Source: Cyanobacteria bacterium FACHB-63 (GTDB lineage: Bacteria; Cyanobacteriota; Cyanobacteriia; Leptolyngbyales; Leptolyngbyaceae). Taken from it: DNA of 64,000 nucleotides. Location: assembly GCA_014695255.1 (NCBI GenBank), contig JACJNX010000011.1:1-64000 (forward strand), given 5' to 3'. Positions 47,401-55,511 of this stretch are shown piece by piece. The notes below the pieces were generated by a model. It made no database searches and was not told the DNA's origin. It saw only the letters and a program-made list of their open reading frames with translations. A program made the position numbers and the translations under genes. Each line of letters opens with the position of its first letter. The stretch's first letter is position 1.

Positions 47401-49201
47401 GATCGCGATCGTCGAAATGGAGTACATTGATGCCTGCTAAGCCCATCGACTCCGCTTCACTTAACCCTGTGTACTCATACCAGATTTGATTCCAGTAGTT
47501 AACGGCTCCGGTAGCATCAGCAGTCCAGACCATTTGCGGCATGGCTTCGGCTAATGCTTGGTAGCGCTGCTGGCTGGCTTTAAGGGCGGCGGCGGACTGA
47601 CTGCGTTCTGTGATGTCGAGAAAGGCTCCGATCGCGCCCCGGATTTGATTGCGATCGTCGCGTAGGGGGGTTGCGTAGCAGAGGAGCTGGCGGATTGTGC
47701 CATCGGGAAGTAGGATGTCGAACTCTACATCTCGCACTTCTACGCCGAGTCTGGCAGCGATCTGCATCGGCAAATCCTCAGAGGAAATTTCCTGCCCATT
47801 TCGGAAAGTGCGATAGGAGGGTCGCTCGGTAGCAGGTGCGGTCTTGGAGATGTTTTCGTCGGAACGAGTGCCGAGCATTTCTCGAATGTAAGCATTGCTC
47901 TGCATTTCAGTGCAGGCTGGATTGGTGGCGATCGCGACACCGACGGGTAGGATTTCTAATAGCGTTTGCAGTTCCAAGACGCGATCGGTTAACTCTTGGT
48001 TGAGTTGTTGGATGGCTGCTTCAGCTTGTTTTTGCTGAGAGAGATCGATCGCGAAGGCGACGTGTTCATCTGTGCCATCTATCCATCGGGTTGCACTGAT
48101 CCAGATGGGAAGCCGGGTTCCATCGCGCCGGATCAGTTCTTTTTCTCCAGGCGGAAGGATGCCCTGTTGCCGCAGGTATTCCATTGCCTGCTCGGTTTGT
48201 TCGGATAGCTCCGGCGGGGCAAAGTCATGCCAGTTCATACCGTGTTGCTCAAATTCTTCGCGGGTGTAACCATGTAGGTGCAGCATGGTGTCATTGACGA
48301 CGCTCACGTGACCGTCTGCGGTGGCGATGCCAATGCCGATCGGAGCCGTATCAATTAGTCGTTTGAGTCGATTCCGCTGTTGTTGCAGGTCGATTACGGT
48401 CTGGTTTAGCTCGAATTCTAGATGTTTGCGATCGGTGACATCGCGCCAAGAAGCAACAAAGCCGTCATTGAGTTTGGCGGCTCGAATATCAAAAGTCCGC
48501 ACCAACCGGCGATCGGCATAGGTGTCATCGTAGATTAGGGAGTCTTTAATTAAGGGTTCGCCCGTTTCCACCACCTGGCAATATGCATCGAACAAACCTG
48601 ATTCACGATGACCGGGTAATACCTCACCTAAGCCGCGTCCAATCTGCATTTCCTTGGGCATTTGGTTGTTTTCACACGCCGCTGCATTGAGGTAATCAAT
48701 GCGAAAATCTGAGATTTGTCCTGATTGATCGCGGATGGCTGAGAAGATACCAAAACAATCGAGCATATTCTCGACTGAGGTTTGGAACTGCTCTTGGCTG
48801 CGCTGTAGTTCTCGTCGTAATTCTGCGTTTTCGATCGCGCTGCTTAGCGAGAGGCGCAAGTCATCGGGTGTGATCTGATCTCTGATGAGATAGTCTGCTG
48901 CGCCGTTTTTGAATGCTTGGACTGCGGTTTTTGTGTCTCCATCGTCGATTACGACGATCGGGGGGCAGCGATCGCCCATTTGTTCTTTTAATTGACGAAG
49001 CAGAGTAACGCTATTGGACTGGGGAAAATGAAGCTCTAAGAGAATGGCATCGATTTGCTGTAGCGGAGACAGTGCCAAAATTGGGGTTTGCCATTTCAAA
49101 ACTCTGTATGCAACAGTTCTGTCCTGTTGTAATTGATACTCATAGTTGCGATCGTTCTCATCTGAGTCAGAAATTACAAGGACAGTCCGGTGAGTTGGCA
49201 T
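44402..49201 (-). CDS. Large multi-PAS/GAF hybrid histidine kinase
   Basis: A 1599-residue protein with no membrane helix. An N-terminal receiver-like domain (about 5-125) has Glu56 (AILLELHFP) where the phospho-acceptor Asp should be, so it is probably inactive. Seven PAS/PAC modules fill about 140-1045, each ending in a D(I/V/L)(T/S)(E/D)RK-like linker. A GAF domain follows (about 1060-1215), then HisKA with His1241 in LSHELRSPLNP, HATPase (NLLSNAIKF, DTGKGI, GGLGLGLAI) and a C-terminal receiver with Asp1526. It is likely a cytoplasmic light, redox or small-molecule integrator; the ligands are not predictable. There is no adjacent partner regulator. Confidence 0.93.
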   Translation of the reverse strand: MPTHRTVLVISDSDENDRNYEYQLQQDRTVAYRVLKWQTPILALSPLQQIDAILLELHFPQSNSVTLLRQLKEQMGDRCPPIVVIDDGDTKTAVQAFKNGAADYLIRDQITPDDLRLSLSSAIENAELRRELQRSQEQFQTSVENMLDCFGIFSAIRDQSGQISDFRIDYLNAAACENNQMPKEMQIGRGLGEVLPGHRESGLFDAYCQVVETGEPLIKDSLIYDDTYADRRLVRTFDIRAAKLNDGFVASWRDVTDRKHLEFELNQTVIDLQQQRNRLKRLIDTAPIGIGIATADGHVSVVNDTMLHLHGYTREEFEQHGMNWHDFAPPELSEQTEQAMEYLRQQGILPPGEKELIRRDGTRLPIWISATRWIDGTDEHVAFAIDLSQQKQAEAAIQQLNQELTDRVLELQTLLEILPVGVAIATNPACTEMQSNAYIREMLGTRSDENISKTAPATERPSYRTFRNGQEISSEDLPMQIAARLGVEVRDVEFDILLPDGTIRQLLCYATPLRDDRNQIRGAIGAFLDITERSQSAAALKASQQRYQALAEAMPQMVWTADATGAVNYWNQIWYEYTGLSEAESMGLAGINVLHFDDRDRTLSQWNTSILNQAPFEIEYRIRSHTGEHHWFICRAVPTQTDQGQTTGWIGTITDIDSRKQAEIALQQSQERLNLAMKAAKMGSWDWDIQTNRVHWSANLEHLFGIAPGSFDGRFETVRSMIHPEDLPWVEQAIQRSLYDREEYNIEFRFILPNGTVRWALGLGQVFYDAAGNPVTMAGVDMDISERKQVEEDLRASEQRFRLMADNTPMMIWMTDATGDYTYLNRRWHEFTGQPEAAGLGLGWLNAVHPDDYKATKTIFLDAVEHHEAFQMEYRLRGHDGHYHWMIGAGNPWLDSAGQFKGHIGSVVDIHDRKLAEEALHQSENRLRIAITSAQLGTWDWNLITDELTWDVGCKAILGLPPEANASLEVFFEALHPDDRDRVEQVMQWSTNSASGGDYDVEYRMIGIQDSTERWVRAKGQAYFDAIGTPLRMIGTILDITEQKRAEAALAERRDHIELLYETTRDLLSSTQPLALIETVFSKLKDRVGLDVYLNYILDESQQKLKLTNYGGIPADVAQQIKWLNIGQAICGTVAQERRQIVRSDIQQSDDPKLELARSLGATACASQPLIVREKLFGTLSFGSLSRTEFTASEQSLLQAICDQIAIALERSELLNSLQQQTDELVRVNRIKDEFLAILSHELRSPLNPILGWTKLLQAGKVNAAQVPQALATIERNANLQTQLIDDLLDVAKILRGKLTLNTSPVSLSFVIEAAIETVRTAATAKTISLHSVLPNLGQVMGDAARLQQVVWNLLSNAIKFTPNAGQVSIRLELAGNQAQLTVSDTGKGISPEFLPHIFESFQQEDASITRKYGGLGLGLAIVRQLVEAHGGTITADSPGEGLGATFTVLLPLLNVEPVIQPSIELPQQELDLTGIRVLAVDDEPDARDLLAVLLTEYGAEVLMVTSAAEVLSNLPSFQPDILVSDIGMPEFDGYTLIQQVRGLPVEQGGQIPAIALTAYAREDDYNRAITSGYQRHITKPLDPEQLVQAIVTLIRSTI

Positions 49202-49612
49202 ACGGGGATCTAGGGCTGGCAGAAATGAGTTGAAGCGATAGAATTTGAAACTCTTTATAGAGTCGCAGGTAGATTTTATCAGGTTTAAATTGGGCTTAGC
49301 TTTGGTAGTTTGGGTAGATGTGTTGTCTTGTTTATAAATCTATCTGGAGGAAGAAATTAAAAACAATGTGATTGAATTGATAGCACTTAAATTCTATTGA
49401 ATTGGTACACGAAGAGCATTTTTTTGTTGCATCGCTTTGAGGCAGTAGGGATGGCTAAAAACAGCCTATAAAGAGATTTCCGAGATACAGAAATTTTCTA
49501 ATGATCAGATTTGTGGATTCAGCGGAGCGCATGGAATTTGATTGTGTTAGTTGAGATACTTGAGCCTAAAAAATTACGTCAATCCTGGTTAGCAATGTTT
49601 CAGATCAACACT
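49202..49612. other. AT-rich intergenic region
   Basis: About 410 bp between the divergent large kinase and the secreted-protein gene. It is AT-rich, with short direct repeats such as ATTGAATTG near 49374 and 49398. No gene, terminator or clear operator is visible. It must carry the promoters of both flanking genes. Confidence 0.5.
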
Positions 49613-50146
49613 ATGAACCGTTATTTTCTCCCAATATTAATCTTCAATCTCTGTATTCCCTTCACAACTGTGCTTAAAGCTGAGAGTCAGCCTGCGGCAT
49701 TTGACTTTCGCAGTAATTTGAAAGACGGAAATTACCGCTTCTGTAGCCAACGCCCTCGATCGGGAATGGTGACTGCTCCTAATGAAGTGGTGGGCAATTG
49801 TTTTCTATTTCGTAAACAGGGAGGGCAGGTGATTGGTAAGTATTACGATACTCGCAGTTTTGGTGAAGTGAGTGTGTGTCTGAGTGGTTCAGTTAGCGAT
49901 CGTGTTCTCGCTCAAGGGCTAGAGGAAATTGGTGGGATTGGTCAGCAGCGAATTCCAGCTAATTCAACCGGAGACGAATTAGTCAATTGGGATAAGGAGG
50001 GCATTTTGAAGGTTTCAGGAGCCGAAACTTACAGGAGAACTAGCGATAGAGGTCGATTGGTGCGCTATCGTCAGGCAATTCTGGATTTGAAGCGCCTCTA
50101 TCGAGTGAATGCTGGAACAATATTGCCACCGACTCGGTGCTTCTAG
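49613..50146 (+). CDS. Small secreted protein of unknown function
   Basis: A 177-residue protein with a clear signal peptide (MNRYFLPILIFNLCIPFTTVLKA then ES). The mature part contains paired Cys residues (RFCSQRP, GNCFLFRK, EVSVCLSG, final RCF) that could form disulfides outside the cytoplasm. I recognise no family. The frame is open upstream to 49511, but the start at 49613 is chosen because it places the signal peptide at the N-terminus. It is followed by a repeat-rich spacer. Confidence 0.7.
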   Translation: MNRYFLPILIFNLCIPFTTVLKAESQPAAFDFRSNLKDGNYRFCSQRPRSGMVTAPNEVVGNCFLFRKQGGQVIGKYYDTRSFGEVSVCLSGSVSDRVLAQGLEEIGGIGQQRIPANSTGDELVNWDKEGILKVSGAETYRRTSDRGRLVRYRQAILDLKRLYRVNAGTILPPTRCF

Positions 50147-50161
50147 GTTAGATCAGATTAT

Positions 50162-50336
50162 TATATGAGACTCGAAATTAGACTCAATTATAGTCTCATG
50201 TGCGACTAATTAGACAAATTATTTAAGGTCGATCGAGGACAAAATTAGACCGAATTTGACTGACTGGGGTGCGATCGAGGGAAAAAGCAGCACAAAAATT
50301 TAGTCCATTTTTAGTCCAACGACTTAGACGGTCTAA
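50162..50336. repeat. Cluster of TTAGAC/GAGAC motifs
   Basis: AGAC at 50168, AGAC at 50180 and AGTC at 50192 are spaced exactly 12 bp apart, matching the elements at 44.4 and 60.8 kb. Further copies follow: TTAGAC at 50211, TTAGACCGA at 50245-50253, TTAGTCC at 50300 and 50311, and the palindrome TTAGACGGTCTAA at 50324-50336. It lies between a secreted-protein gene and the CHAT pseudogene. Confidence 0.7.
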
Positions 50337-50389
50337 GATAAACAATCCGAAACTAGCGTGGATTGGAAATTTTAGAGAGATTATGATTT

Positions 50390-50420
50390 TTGAACTTCTG
50401 CGCGATCCGCAGAAGTTCAA
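50390..50420. repeat. Perfect 13-bp stem hairpin
   Basis: TTGAACTTCTGCG (50390-50402) pairs perfectly with CGCAGAAGTTCAA (50408-50420) around the loop CGATC. No T tract follows in either direction that would make it a standard terminator. Confidence 0.85.
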
Positions 50421-50452
50421 GGCTTTTATCCGTAGGACTATTCATATGTGAC

Positions 50453-50493
50453 TGCAACCATGAGTTGTCCAAATTGGACAACTCATGGTTGCA
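50453..50493. repeat. 41-bp near-perfect palindrome
   Basis: A 20-bp arm (50453-50472, TGCAACCATGAG...) is followed by one unpaired A at 50473 and its exact complement at 50474-50493. On single strands this forms a 20-bp hairpin with essentially no loop. Confidence 0.95.
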
Positions 50494-50615
50494 AAATCGC
50501 TTGGACAAACTATGCTTTCAATTTCGATAAAAAGTCATTCTAAACCTAATTCTTGTCGCACACTGTCCAAGGCAGTTGGTGTGCCTAATTTTAGAGAGAT
50601 TGAATTGCTTCTATT

Positions 50616-51597
50616 TTGAACACTGCACTAGAACAAGCTCGCACCCTTCAAGACCAGCGAGCAGAAACCTACGCGCTAGGCTATCTGGGCAAGCCCTATG
50701 AACAGCAAGGACAGTTTAGCCAAGCAAGCAGTCTGACTCAGCAAGGTCTAATCCTAGCTCAAGAGCAAAATATCAATGGCGATGCGCGTGAAATTATTTA
50801 TCTTTGGCAGGCACAGCTAGGAAGATTGCTGAAGAAGTAGGGAGATGCAAAGGGAGCGATCGCGGCATACACGGTTGCGGTTAACACGCTTCAATCTCTG
50901 CGGAGTGATCTCAATACAAACAACCAATCAAGATGTTCAGTTTGACTTTCTTCAGGAGGTCAGACCCGTTTATCTCGAACTGGCAGATCTATTGTTGAAA
51001 TCCAATCTGAGCGAGGAGGAATTAAATTCTTTAGTGCTGACCAACTCCAGCGTAATGCAAGGAAAGACGGAAACCAAAAAGCCAACCAACTCATTAGAGT
51101 TAGCCCGTAGAGCGATCGGATCTTTGCAACTGGCAGAACTCGATAACTTCTTTCAAGATCCCTGTTCAGAAGTAGCGGATGTGGCAGTCCAGGTTGATAC
51201 AATCGACCCCGAAGCAGCATTAATTTATCCGATCGTGCTGCCAGACCGTTTAGAAGTTCTCCTGTCTTTACCAGGAAGCTCCATCCAAAGAACTGTTATT
51301 CCCATCAATGAGCAACAAGGTAATGACACTCTCGATCAGCTTTATGATGCTGTAGATAACTCCACCGTCAATAACTCTGCGCGTAACATCCTCGCAACTT
51401 CTAACCCCAACCCAAAAGAGCTGAAGGAAAATCTTCAGATCGTGTTACCGATGTTCTCGCAGGTTTATCAGTGGTTGATCCAACCACTTGAAGCACAGTT
51501 AGATGCAAAGCAGATCAAAAGATTAGTCTTTGTACTGAATGGTAGATTGCAGAGGGTTTCGATCGCTGCCCTTAAGGAAAAAAGGCAACTGCCCTGA
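50616..51597 (+). pseudogene. Decayed TPR/CHAT-domain protein gene
   Basis: The reading recovers the middle of a cyanobacterial TPR-CHAT protein: TPR repeats (AETYALGYLGKPYEQQGQF), the linker LGRLLKK-stop-GDAKGAIAAYTVAV, then after a frameshift VQFDFLQEVRPVYLELADLL, AIGSLQLAELDNFFQDPC, IDPEAALIYPIVLPDRLEVLLSLPG and RLVFVLNGRLQRVSIAAL. Lesions are a missing 5' end, TAG at 50838-50840 (Gln expected), a frameshift near 50925, and a C-terminal stop at 51597 before the caspase-like His and Cys. CHAT proteins are caspase-fold proteases, and this copy cannot be active. The rightmost fragment (50845-51597) remains open for 250 codons. Confidence 0.85.
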
Positions 51598-51780
51598 GAA
51601 GCGCTCAACTGTTATTGTTAAACTCTCTGAGGCTCAATCCACCCCTCAAGGAACTCAAGGATTTGCCTCCTCACCATTAGCATAGATCATAAATTTATTC
51701 GCTGAGGCAATGGGAGTGCGATACAGTATAGTGGTGCATTTGTCCTAGCACAGTCGAAGTGATTCCAGTTCTCTTAAGTT

Positions 51781-53931
51781 ATGCCCACGAAACTCCTGAT
51801 TGTCGAGAGTCCTGGCAAGGTCAAAAAGTTAAGCCAGATTTTAGGCTCGGATTGGCTCGTCAGAGCGAGTATGGGTCATGTGCGGGAATTAGCAAACGAT
51901 GGGATGGACTCGCTCGGTTTTGACCTGGGCGATCGCACCGTCCGCTGTCGCTTTATTCCACGAGGAAACCGGGGCAAGGAAACGATCGCTCAACTGAAAT
52001 CTGCGGCTCAACAGGTCAAAACAGTCGTACTGGCAACCGATGACGATCGCGAAGGCGAAACGATCGCGTGGCATCTTCAACAGGCTTTAAATTTGAAGCA
52101 ACCGCAGCGCGTGGTATACAGCGAGATTACTTCGGTTGCTGTGAAACGAGCGATCGCCAGTCCCAGAACAATTAATCAAAACCTAGTCGATGCTGGATTG
52201 TGCCGCACCGTCCTCGATAAGCTGGTCGGCTACAAAGGCTCACCCTTGCTGTGGAAGCTGCAGAACGGGGCAAAGTCGATGGGGCGAGTGCAAAGCGCCA
52301 CCCTTCACATCATCTGTGAACGGGAACGTCAAATTGAAGCCTTTGTGCCGCAAGATTACTGGAATGTGTTTGTCGATTACGCGGAGGGCTTTCGCGCCTT
52401 TTATCGAGGCATAGAAGGAGCCAGAGAAGCGGAAGCACCACAACCCGACGATGCGACAACGGCACAAGATCGTCCGGCTCCAGAGTCGGAACGAGTCTTG
52501 TCCCAAGCGGAAGCCGATCGCCTCGTTCAACAAGCCCAAGCGTTTCCGCATCGAGTGGTGTCGATCGAGGGCAAAGTGGTTAATCGCACTCCGCCGCCGC
52601 CCTTTGTCACCTCGACCCTACAACAGGCAGCCGGATCGGGACTCAAATTCAGTCCTGAAAAAACGATGCAGGTCGCACAATCGCTGTACGAAGCGGGGCA
52701 TATCACCTATATGCGAACCGATAGCATCGAACTGAGTCCAGAGTATCGAGCAGCAGCACGGCAATGGTTAACTGACCATGATTCGGACAACGTACCCAAG
52801 CAGCAGACCAGTCATCGGCAACCCAAAGGCGCTCAGGAAGCCCACGAAGCGATTCGACCCACTGACATTCATCGCGCTTCGGCTCAGTTAAAGCTGGAGG
52901 TGTCAAACGATGAATTTGCGCTGTATGTCCTGATTTGGAAACGATCGCTGGCATCCCAGTGCCAACCTGCACGAGTGCGTCAAACGCGCATTGTCACCCA
53001 GTCAGGCACCATTTCTTGGCAAGCGAAAGGACAAGTGATCGAATTTGCAGGCTACAGCAAGTATTGGAATAACTTGAGTGCGGATGTAGAGTTGCCGATC
53101 GTTCAGGTGAATCAACCGCTAACATTAACGCAGGCAGCGCACGAACAGAAGCAAACCCAGCCGCCCCCTCGCTACAGCGAACCGAAACTCGTGCAAGTCA
53201 TGGAGCGGCAGGGCATTGGGCGACCCAGCACCTATGCTCCAACAATTCATACGCTGAAGGATCGGCAGTATGTGGAAGTTCTCAAAGGGGTCTTGCAACC
53301 GACAGCATTAGGGTTAGAAGTCGATCGCTTCTTAGCCGATGCCTTGCCCGATTTGCTACAAGCCCAATTCACCGCGCAAATGGAGCGATCGCTCGATGGA
53401 ATCGCCGAGGGCAAGCAAAATTGGCAGCATTACGTCACCCACTGGAATGAAACTTACTTTGAGCCAGCATTACTCAAAGCCGAACGAGTCATTCCCCAAC
53501 ATCTCAGCACAACACCCGCCTCTCGTCCCGAAAAGCAATTTCAACGATCGCGGACAAGCTGTCCCGAGTGTCAAAAGCCGCTTGCAAAAGTTCCAAGTGC
53601 AAAAGTTAAAAAGAAATATTTCTTGAAGTGCGTTGAAGGCTGCGAGAATGTGGTGCTGTTTTGGTCGGACTACACAAAACGGTGGGAAGCACCGCAAGCA
53701 AAATCACCTCAAGCCGAGCCAAGTAAGCCAGCGCTAACCAATTTCTCGTGTCCCGTCTGCCAACAACCGCTAGAGCAATATGCCTACCAAAAAGACGGAC
53801 AGTCCAAAGTGTTATTGCGCTGCTCGAATCCTAAATCCCGCAGCGATTCTAAGCACAAGGATGTAGTGTATTTTCAAACTGAGAAGGGATGGTGGAGTCC
53901 AAAACTTGGCGACCTGAAACCTTCCAAATAG
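51781..53931 (+). CDS. topA: Type IA DNA topoisomerase
   Basis: Relaxes negative supercoils through a 5'-phosphotyrosine intermediate. The 716-residue protein has the Toprim domain (LLIVESPGKVKKL with Glu9; ATDDDREGETIAW with the metal Asp pair 87-89) and GRVQSATL. The active site is HITYMRTDS, with Tyr310. GIGRPSTYAPTI completes the core. The C-terminus has two zinc-ribbon-like Cys clusters (CPECQ...CVEGC and CPVCQ...CSN). It is shorter than the roughly 880-residue main cyanobacterial TopA and lacks a long Lys-rich tail, so it may be a second paralogue. The gene directly follows the CHAT pseudogene. Confidence 0.94.
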   Translation: MPTKLLIVESPGKVKKLSQILGSDWLVRASMGHVRELANDGMDSLGFDLGDRTVRCRFIPRGNRGKETIAQLKSAAQQVKTVVLATDDDREGETIAWHLQQALNLKQPQRVVYSEITSVAVKRAIASPRTINQNLVDAGLCRTVLDKLVGYKGSPLLWKLQNGAKSMGRVQSATLHIICERERQIEAFVPQDYWNVFVDYAEGFRAFYRGIEGAREAEAPQPDDATTAQDRPAPESERVLSQAEADRLVQQAQAFPHRVVSIEGKVVNRTPPPPFVTSTLQQAAGSGLKFSPEKTMQVAQSLYEAGHITYMRTDSIELSPEYRAAARQWLTDHDSDNVPKQQTSHRQPKGAQEAHEAIRPTDIHRASAQLKLEVSNDEFALYVLIWKRSLASQCQPARVRQTRIVTQSGTISWQAKGQVIEFAGYSKYWNNLSADVELPIVQVNQPLTLTQAAHEQKQTQPPPRYSEPKLVQVMERQGIGRPSTYAPTIHTLKDRQYVEVLKGVLQPTALGLEVDRFLADALPDLLQAQFTAQMERSLDGIAEGKQNWQHYVTHWNETYFEPALLKAERVIPQHLSTTPASRPEKQFQRSRTSCPECQKPLAKVPSAKVKKKYFLKCVEGCENVVLFWSDYTKRWEAPQAKSPQAEPSKPALTNFSCPVCQQPLEQYAYQKDGQSKVLLRCSNPKSRSDSKHKDVVYFQTEKGWWSPKLGDLKPSK

Positions 53932-54050
53932 ACGTGAGTTCGACGAGGAGGAAGTGGCGCAAAAGGAAAGCTGAAACTACGTTTGACAGTAAAACCCAGC
54001 AGTCATTACCGCAGTATGATGAATAACACAGAACCAAGGCAAACTTTCGC

Positions 54051-55319
54051 ATGACTCATTTTGGCATTATCTGCCCTGCGACAACGGGTCATCTCAATCC
54101 AATGACCACGTTGGGATGGAAATTGCAGCAACGGGGTCATCAGGTGACATTATTTGGACTACTTGACGCACAATCAGCTGCACACTCAGCAGGATTAGGA
54201 TTCAGAGCGATCGGTCAATCTAATTTTCCTCTAGGTGCAATGGCACAAATCTTTGAGAAGCAGGGCAGGCTGAAAGGATTAGACGCTGTACGATATCCCG
54301 TTACTTGGATCGGCGATACCGTCGCGACTTTTCTCCGAGAAGCGCCAGCGGCAATCAAAGAAGCTGGAGTAGAGGCCTTGCTGGTAGACCAGATTTCGCC
54401 CGAAGGAGGCACGATCGCGGATCTATTAAATATCCCTTTTATCAGTGTTGCTAGTGCCTTGCTGTTATATCGGGATCTCAGTATTCCTCCGTCTTTCACG
54501 CTTTGGAGTTACAGTCCTGCTGTACGGGCAAGGCTACGCAACTTATTCGGCTACACCTTGTTAGACCGGATTGTGCAACCTGTGACTCGGTTGATCACTG
54601 ACTATCGCCGTGAACACCAATTACCTGCTTATACTCATCCTGATGATTTTTACTCCCGCCTAGCTCTGATTAGCCAGCAAGCCGCAGCATTTGAATTTCC
54701 CCGGCAGAACTTGCCCGAACACATCCACTTTACAGGTCCATTCTCTAACTCAAACAGTCGCTCATTTGTCGATTTCCCCTTCGACCAGTTGACAGAACAA
54801 CCCTTGATTTACGCTTCGTTAGGAACGTTGCAAAACCGCCTGCAATCTGTTTTTCAGGATATTGCCCAAGCCTGTATCGGGTTAGATGCCCAATTGGTGA
54901 TTTCTTTAGGAAATGGAATGACCCCAGCATCCATCCCAAGTCTGCCCGGTTCTCCGATCGTCGTTCAGTATGCTCCCCAGTTAGACCTGTTGAAAAGAGC
55001 GAGTCTTGTGATTACTCACGCTGGACTTAACACAGTCTTAGAATCATTAAGTCAAGCTGTGCCGATGGTAGCAATTCCGATCTCCCTCGATCAGCCTGGT
55101 GTTGCAGCACGGATAGCATGGACGGGGACAGGCAAAGTAGTGCCACTCTCTCGTTTAAGTATCCCTAGGTTACGGGAGACGATCGCGCAAGTCCTAACGC
55201 AGGAATCTTACAAAACAAATGCAGTTCAGTTGCAGCAAGTGGTTCAGGATGCAGGAGGCGTAACTCGTGCAGTTGATGTGATTGAGAAAGTCATACTAAC
55301 GGGAAAGCCAACTCGCTAA
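54051..55319 (+). CDS. UGT/MGT-like glycosyltransferase
   Basis: A 422-residue GT1-type enzyme with two Rossmann domains. The N-terminus has FGIICPATTGHLNPMTTLG with the acceptor-site His. The C-terminal donor-binding motif reads QYAPQLDLLKRASLVITHAG followed by LNTVLESLSQAVPMVAIP, close to the macrolide/zeaxanthin glucosyltransferase group. It would transfer a sugar to a lipophilic acceptor. A P450 gene follows on the same strand after about 190 bp, so the pair may act on one terpenoid, carotenoid or fatty substrate. Confidence 0.88.
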   Translation: MTHFGIICPATTGHLNPMTTLGWKLQQRGHQVTLFGLLDAQSAAHSAGLGFRAIGQSNFPLGAMAQIFEKQGRLKGLDAVRYPVTWIGDTVATFLREAPAAIKEAGVEALLVDQISPEGGTIADLLNIPFISVASALLLYRDLSIPPSFTLWSYSPAVRARLRNLFGYTLLDRIVQPVTRLITDYRREHQLPAYTHPDDFYSRLALISQQAAAFEFPRQNLPEHIHFTGPFSNSNSRSFVDFPFDQLTEQPLIYASLGTLQNRLQSVFQDIAQACIGLDAQLVISLGNGMTPASIPSLPGSPIVVQYAPQLDLLKRASLVITHAGLNTVLESLSQAVPMVAIPISLDQPGVAARIAWTGTGKVVPLSRLSIPRLRETIAQVLTQESYKTNAVQLQQVVQDAGGVTRAVDVIEKVILTGKPTR

Positions 55320-55511
55320 CCATCGTTAGGAAGATCGGTTAATCTGAGCAGGTGGGGAACTGCTGGCGAGTCAAACTAATTTGAGACTCGACACTAACGG
55401 GAAAACCGAAAAACATTAAATAATTGGACGTTATTTGACCACCAACGGAGTGATGAAACGAGCTTTTTTCTACGCTCTTTCATTCTTCGTTCGAACAAAT
55501 ACTGACTCAAG

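Larger units (their letters stand above)
50368..50601. repeat. 15-bp direct repeats flanking a hairpin-bearing segment
   Basis: AATTTTAGAGAGATT occurs at 50368-50382 and again at 50587-50601. The roughly 204 bp between them contain the 50390-50420 hairpin and the 50453-50493 palindrome but no convincing gene. The arrangement could mark a small inserted element or a local duplication. Confidence 0.5.

Noticed and set aside
50223-50451. Two overlapping short frames (65 codons minus, 60 codons plus)
   Set aside because: They run through the TTAGAC repeat cluster and the 50390-50420 hairpin, whose symmetry keeps both strands open. No protein features are seen.
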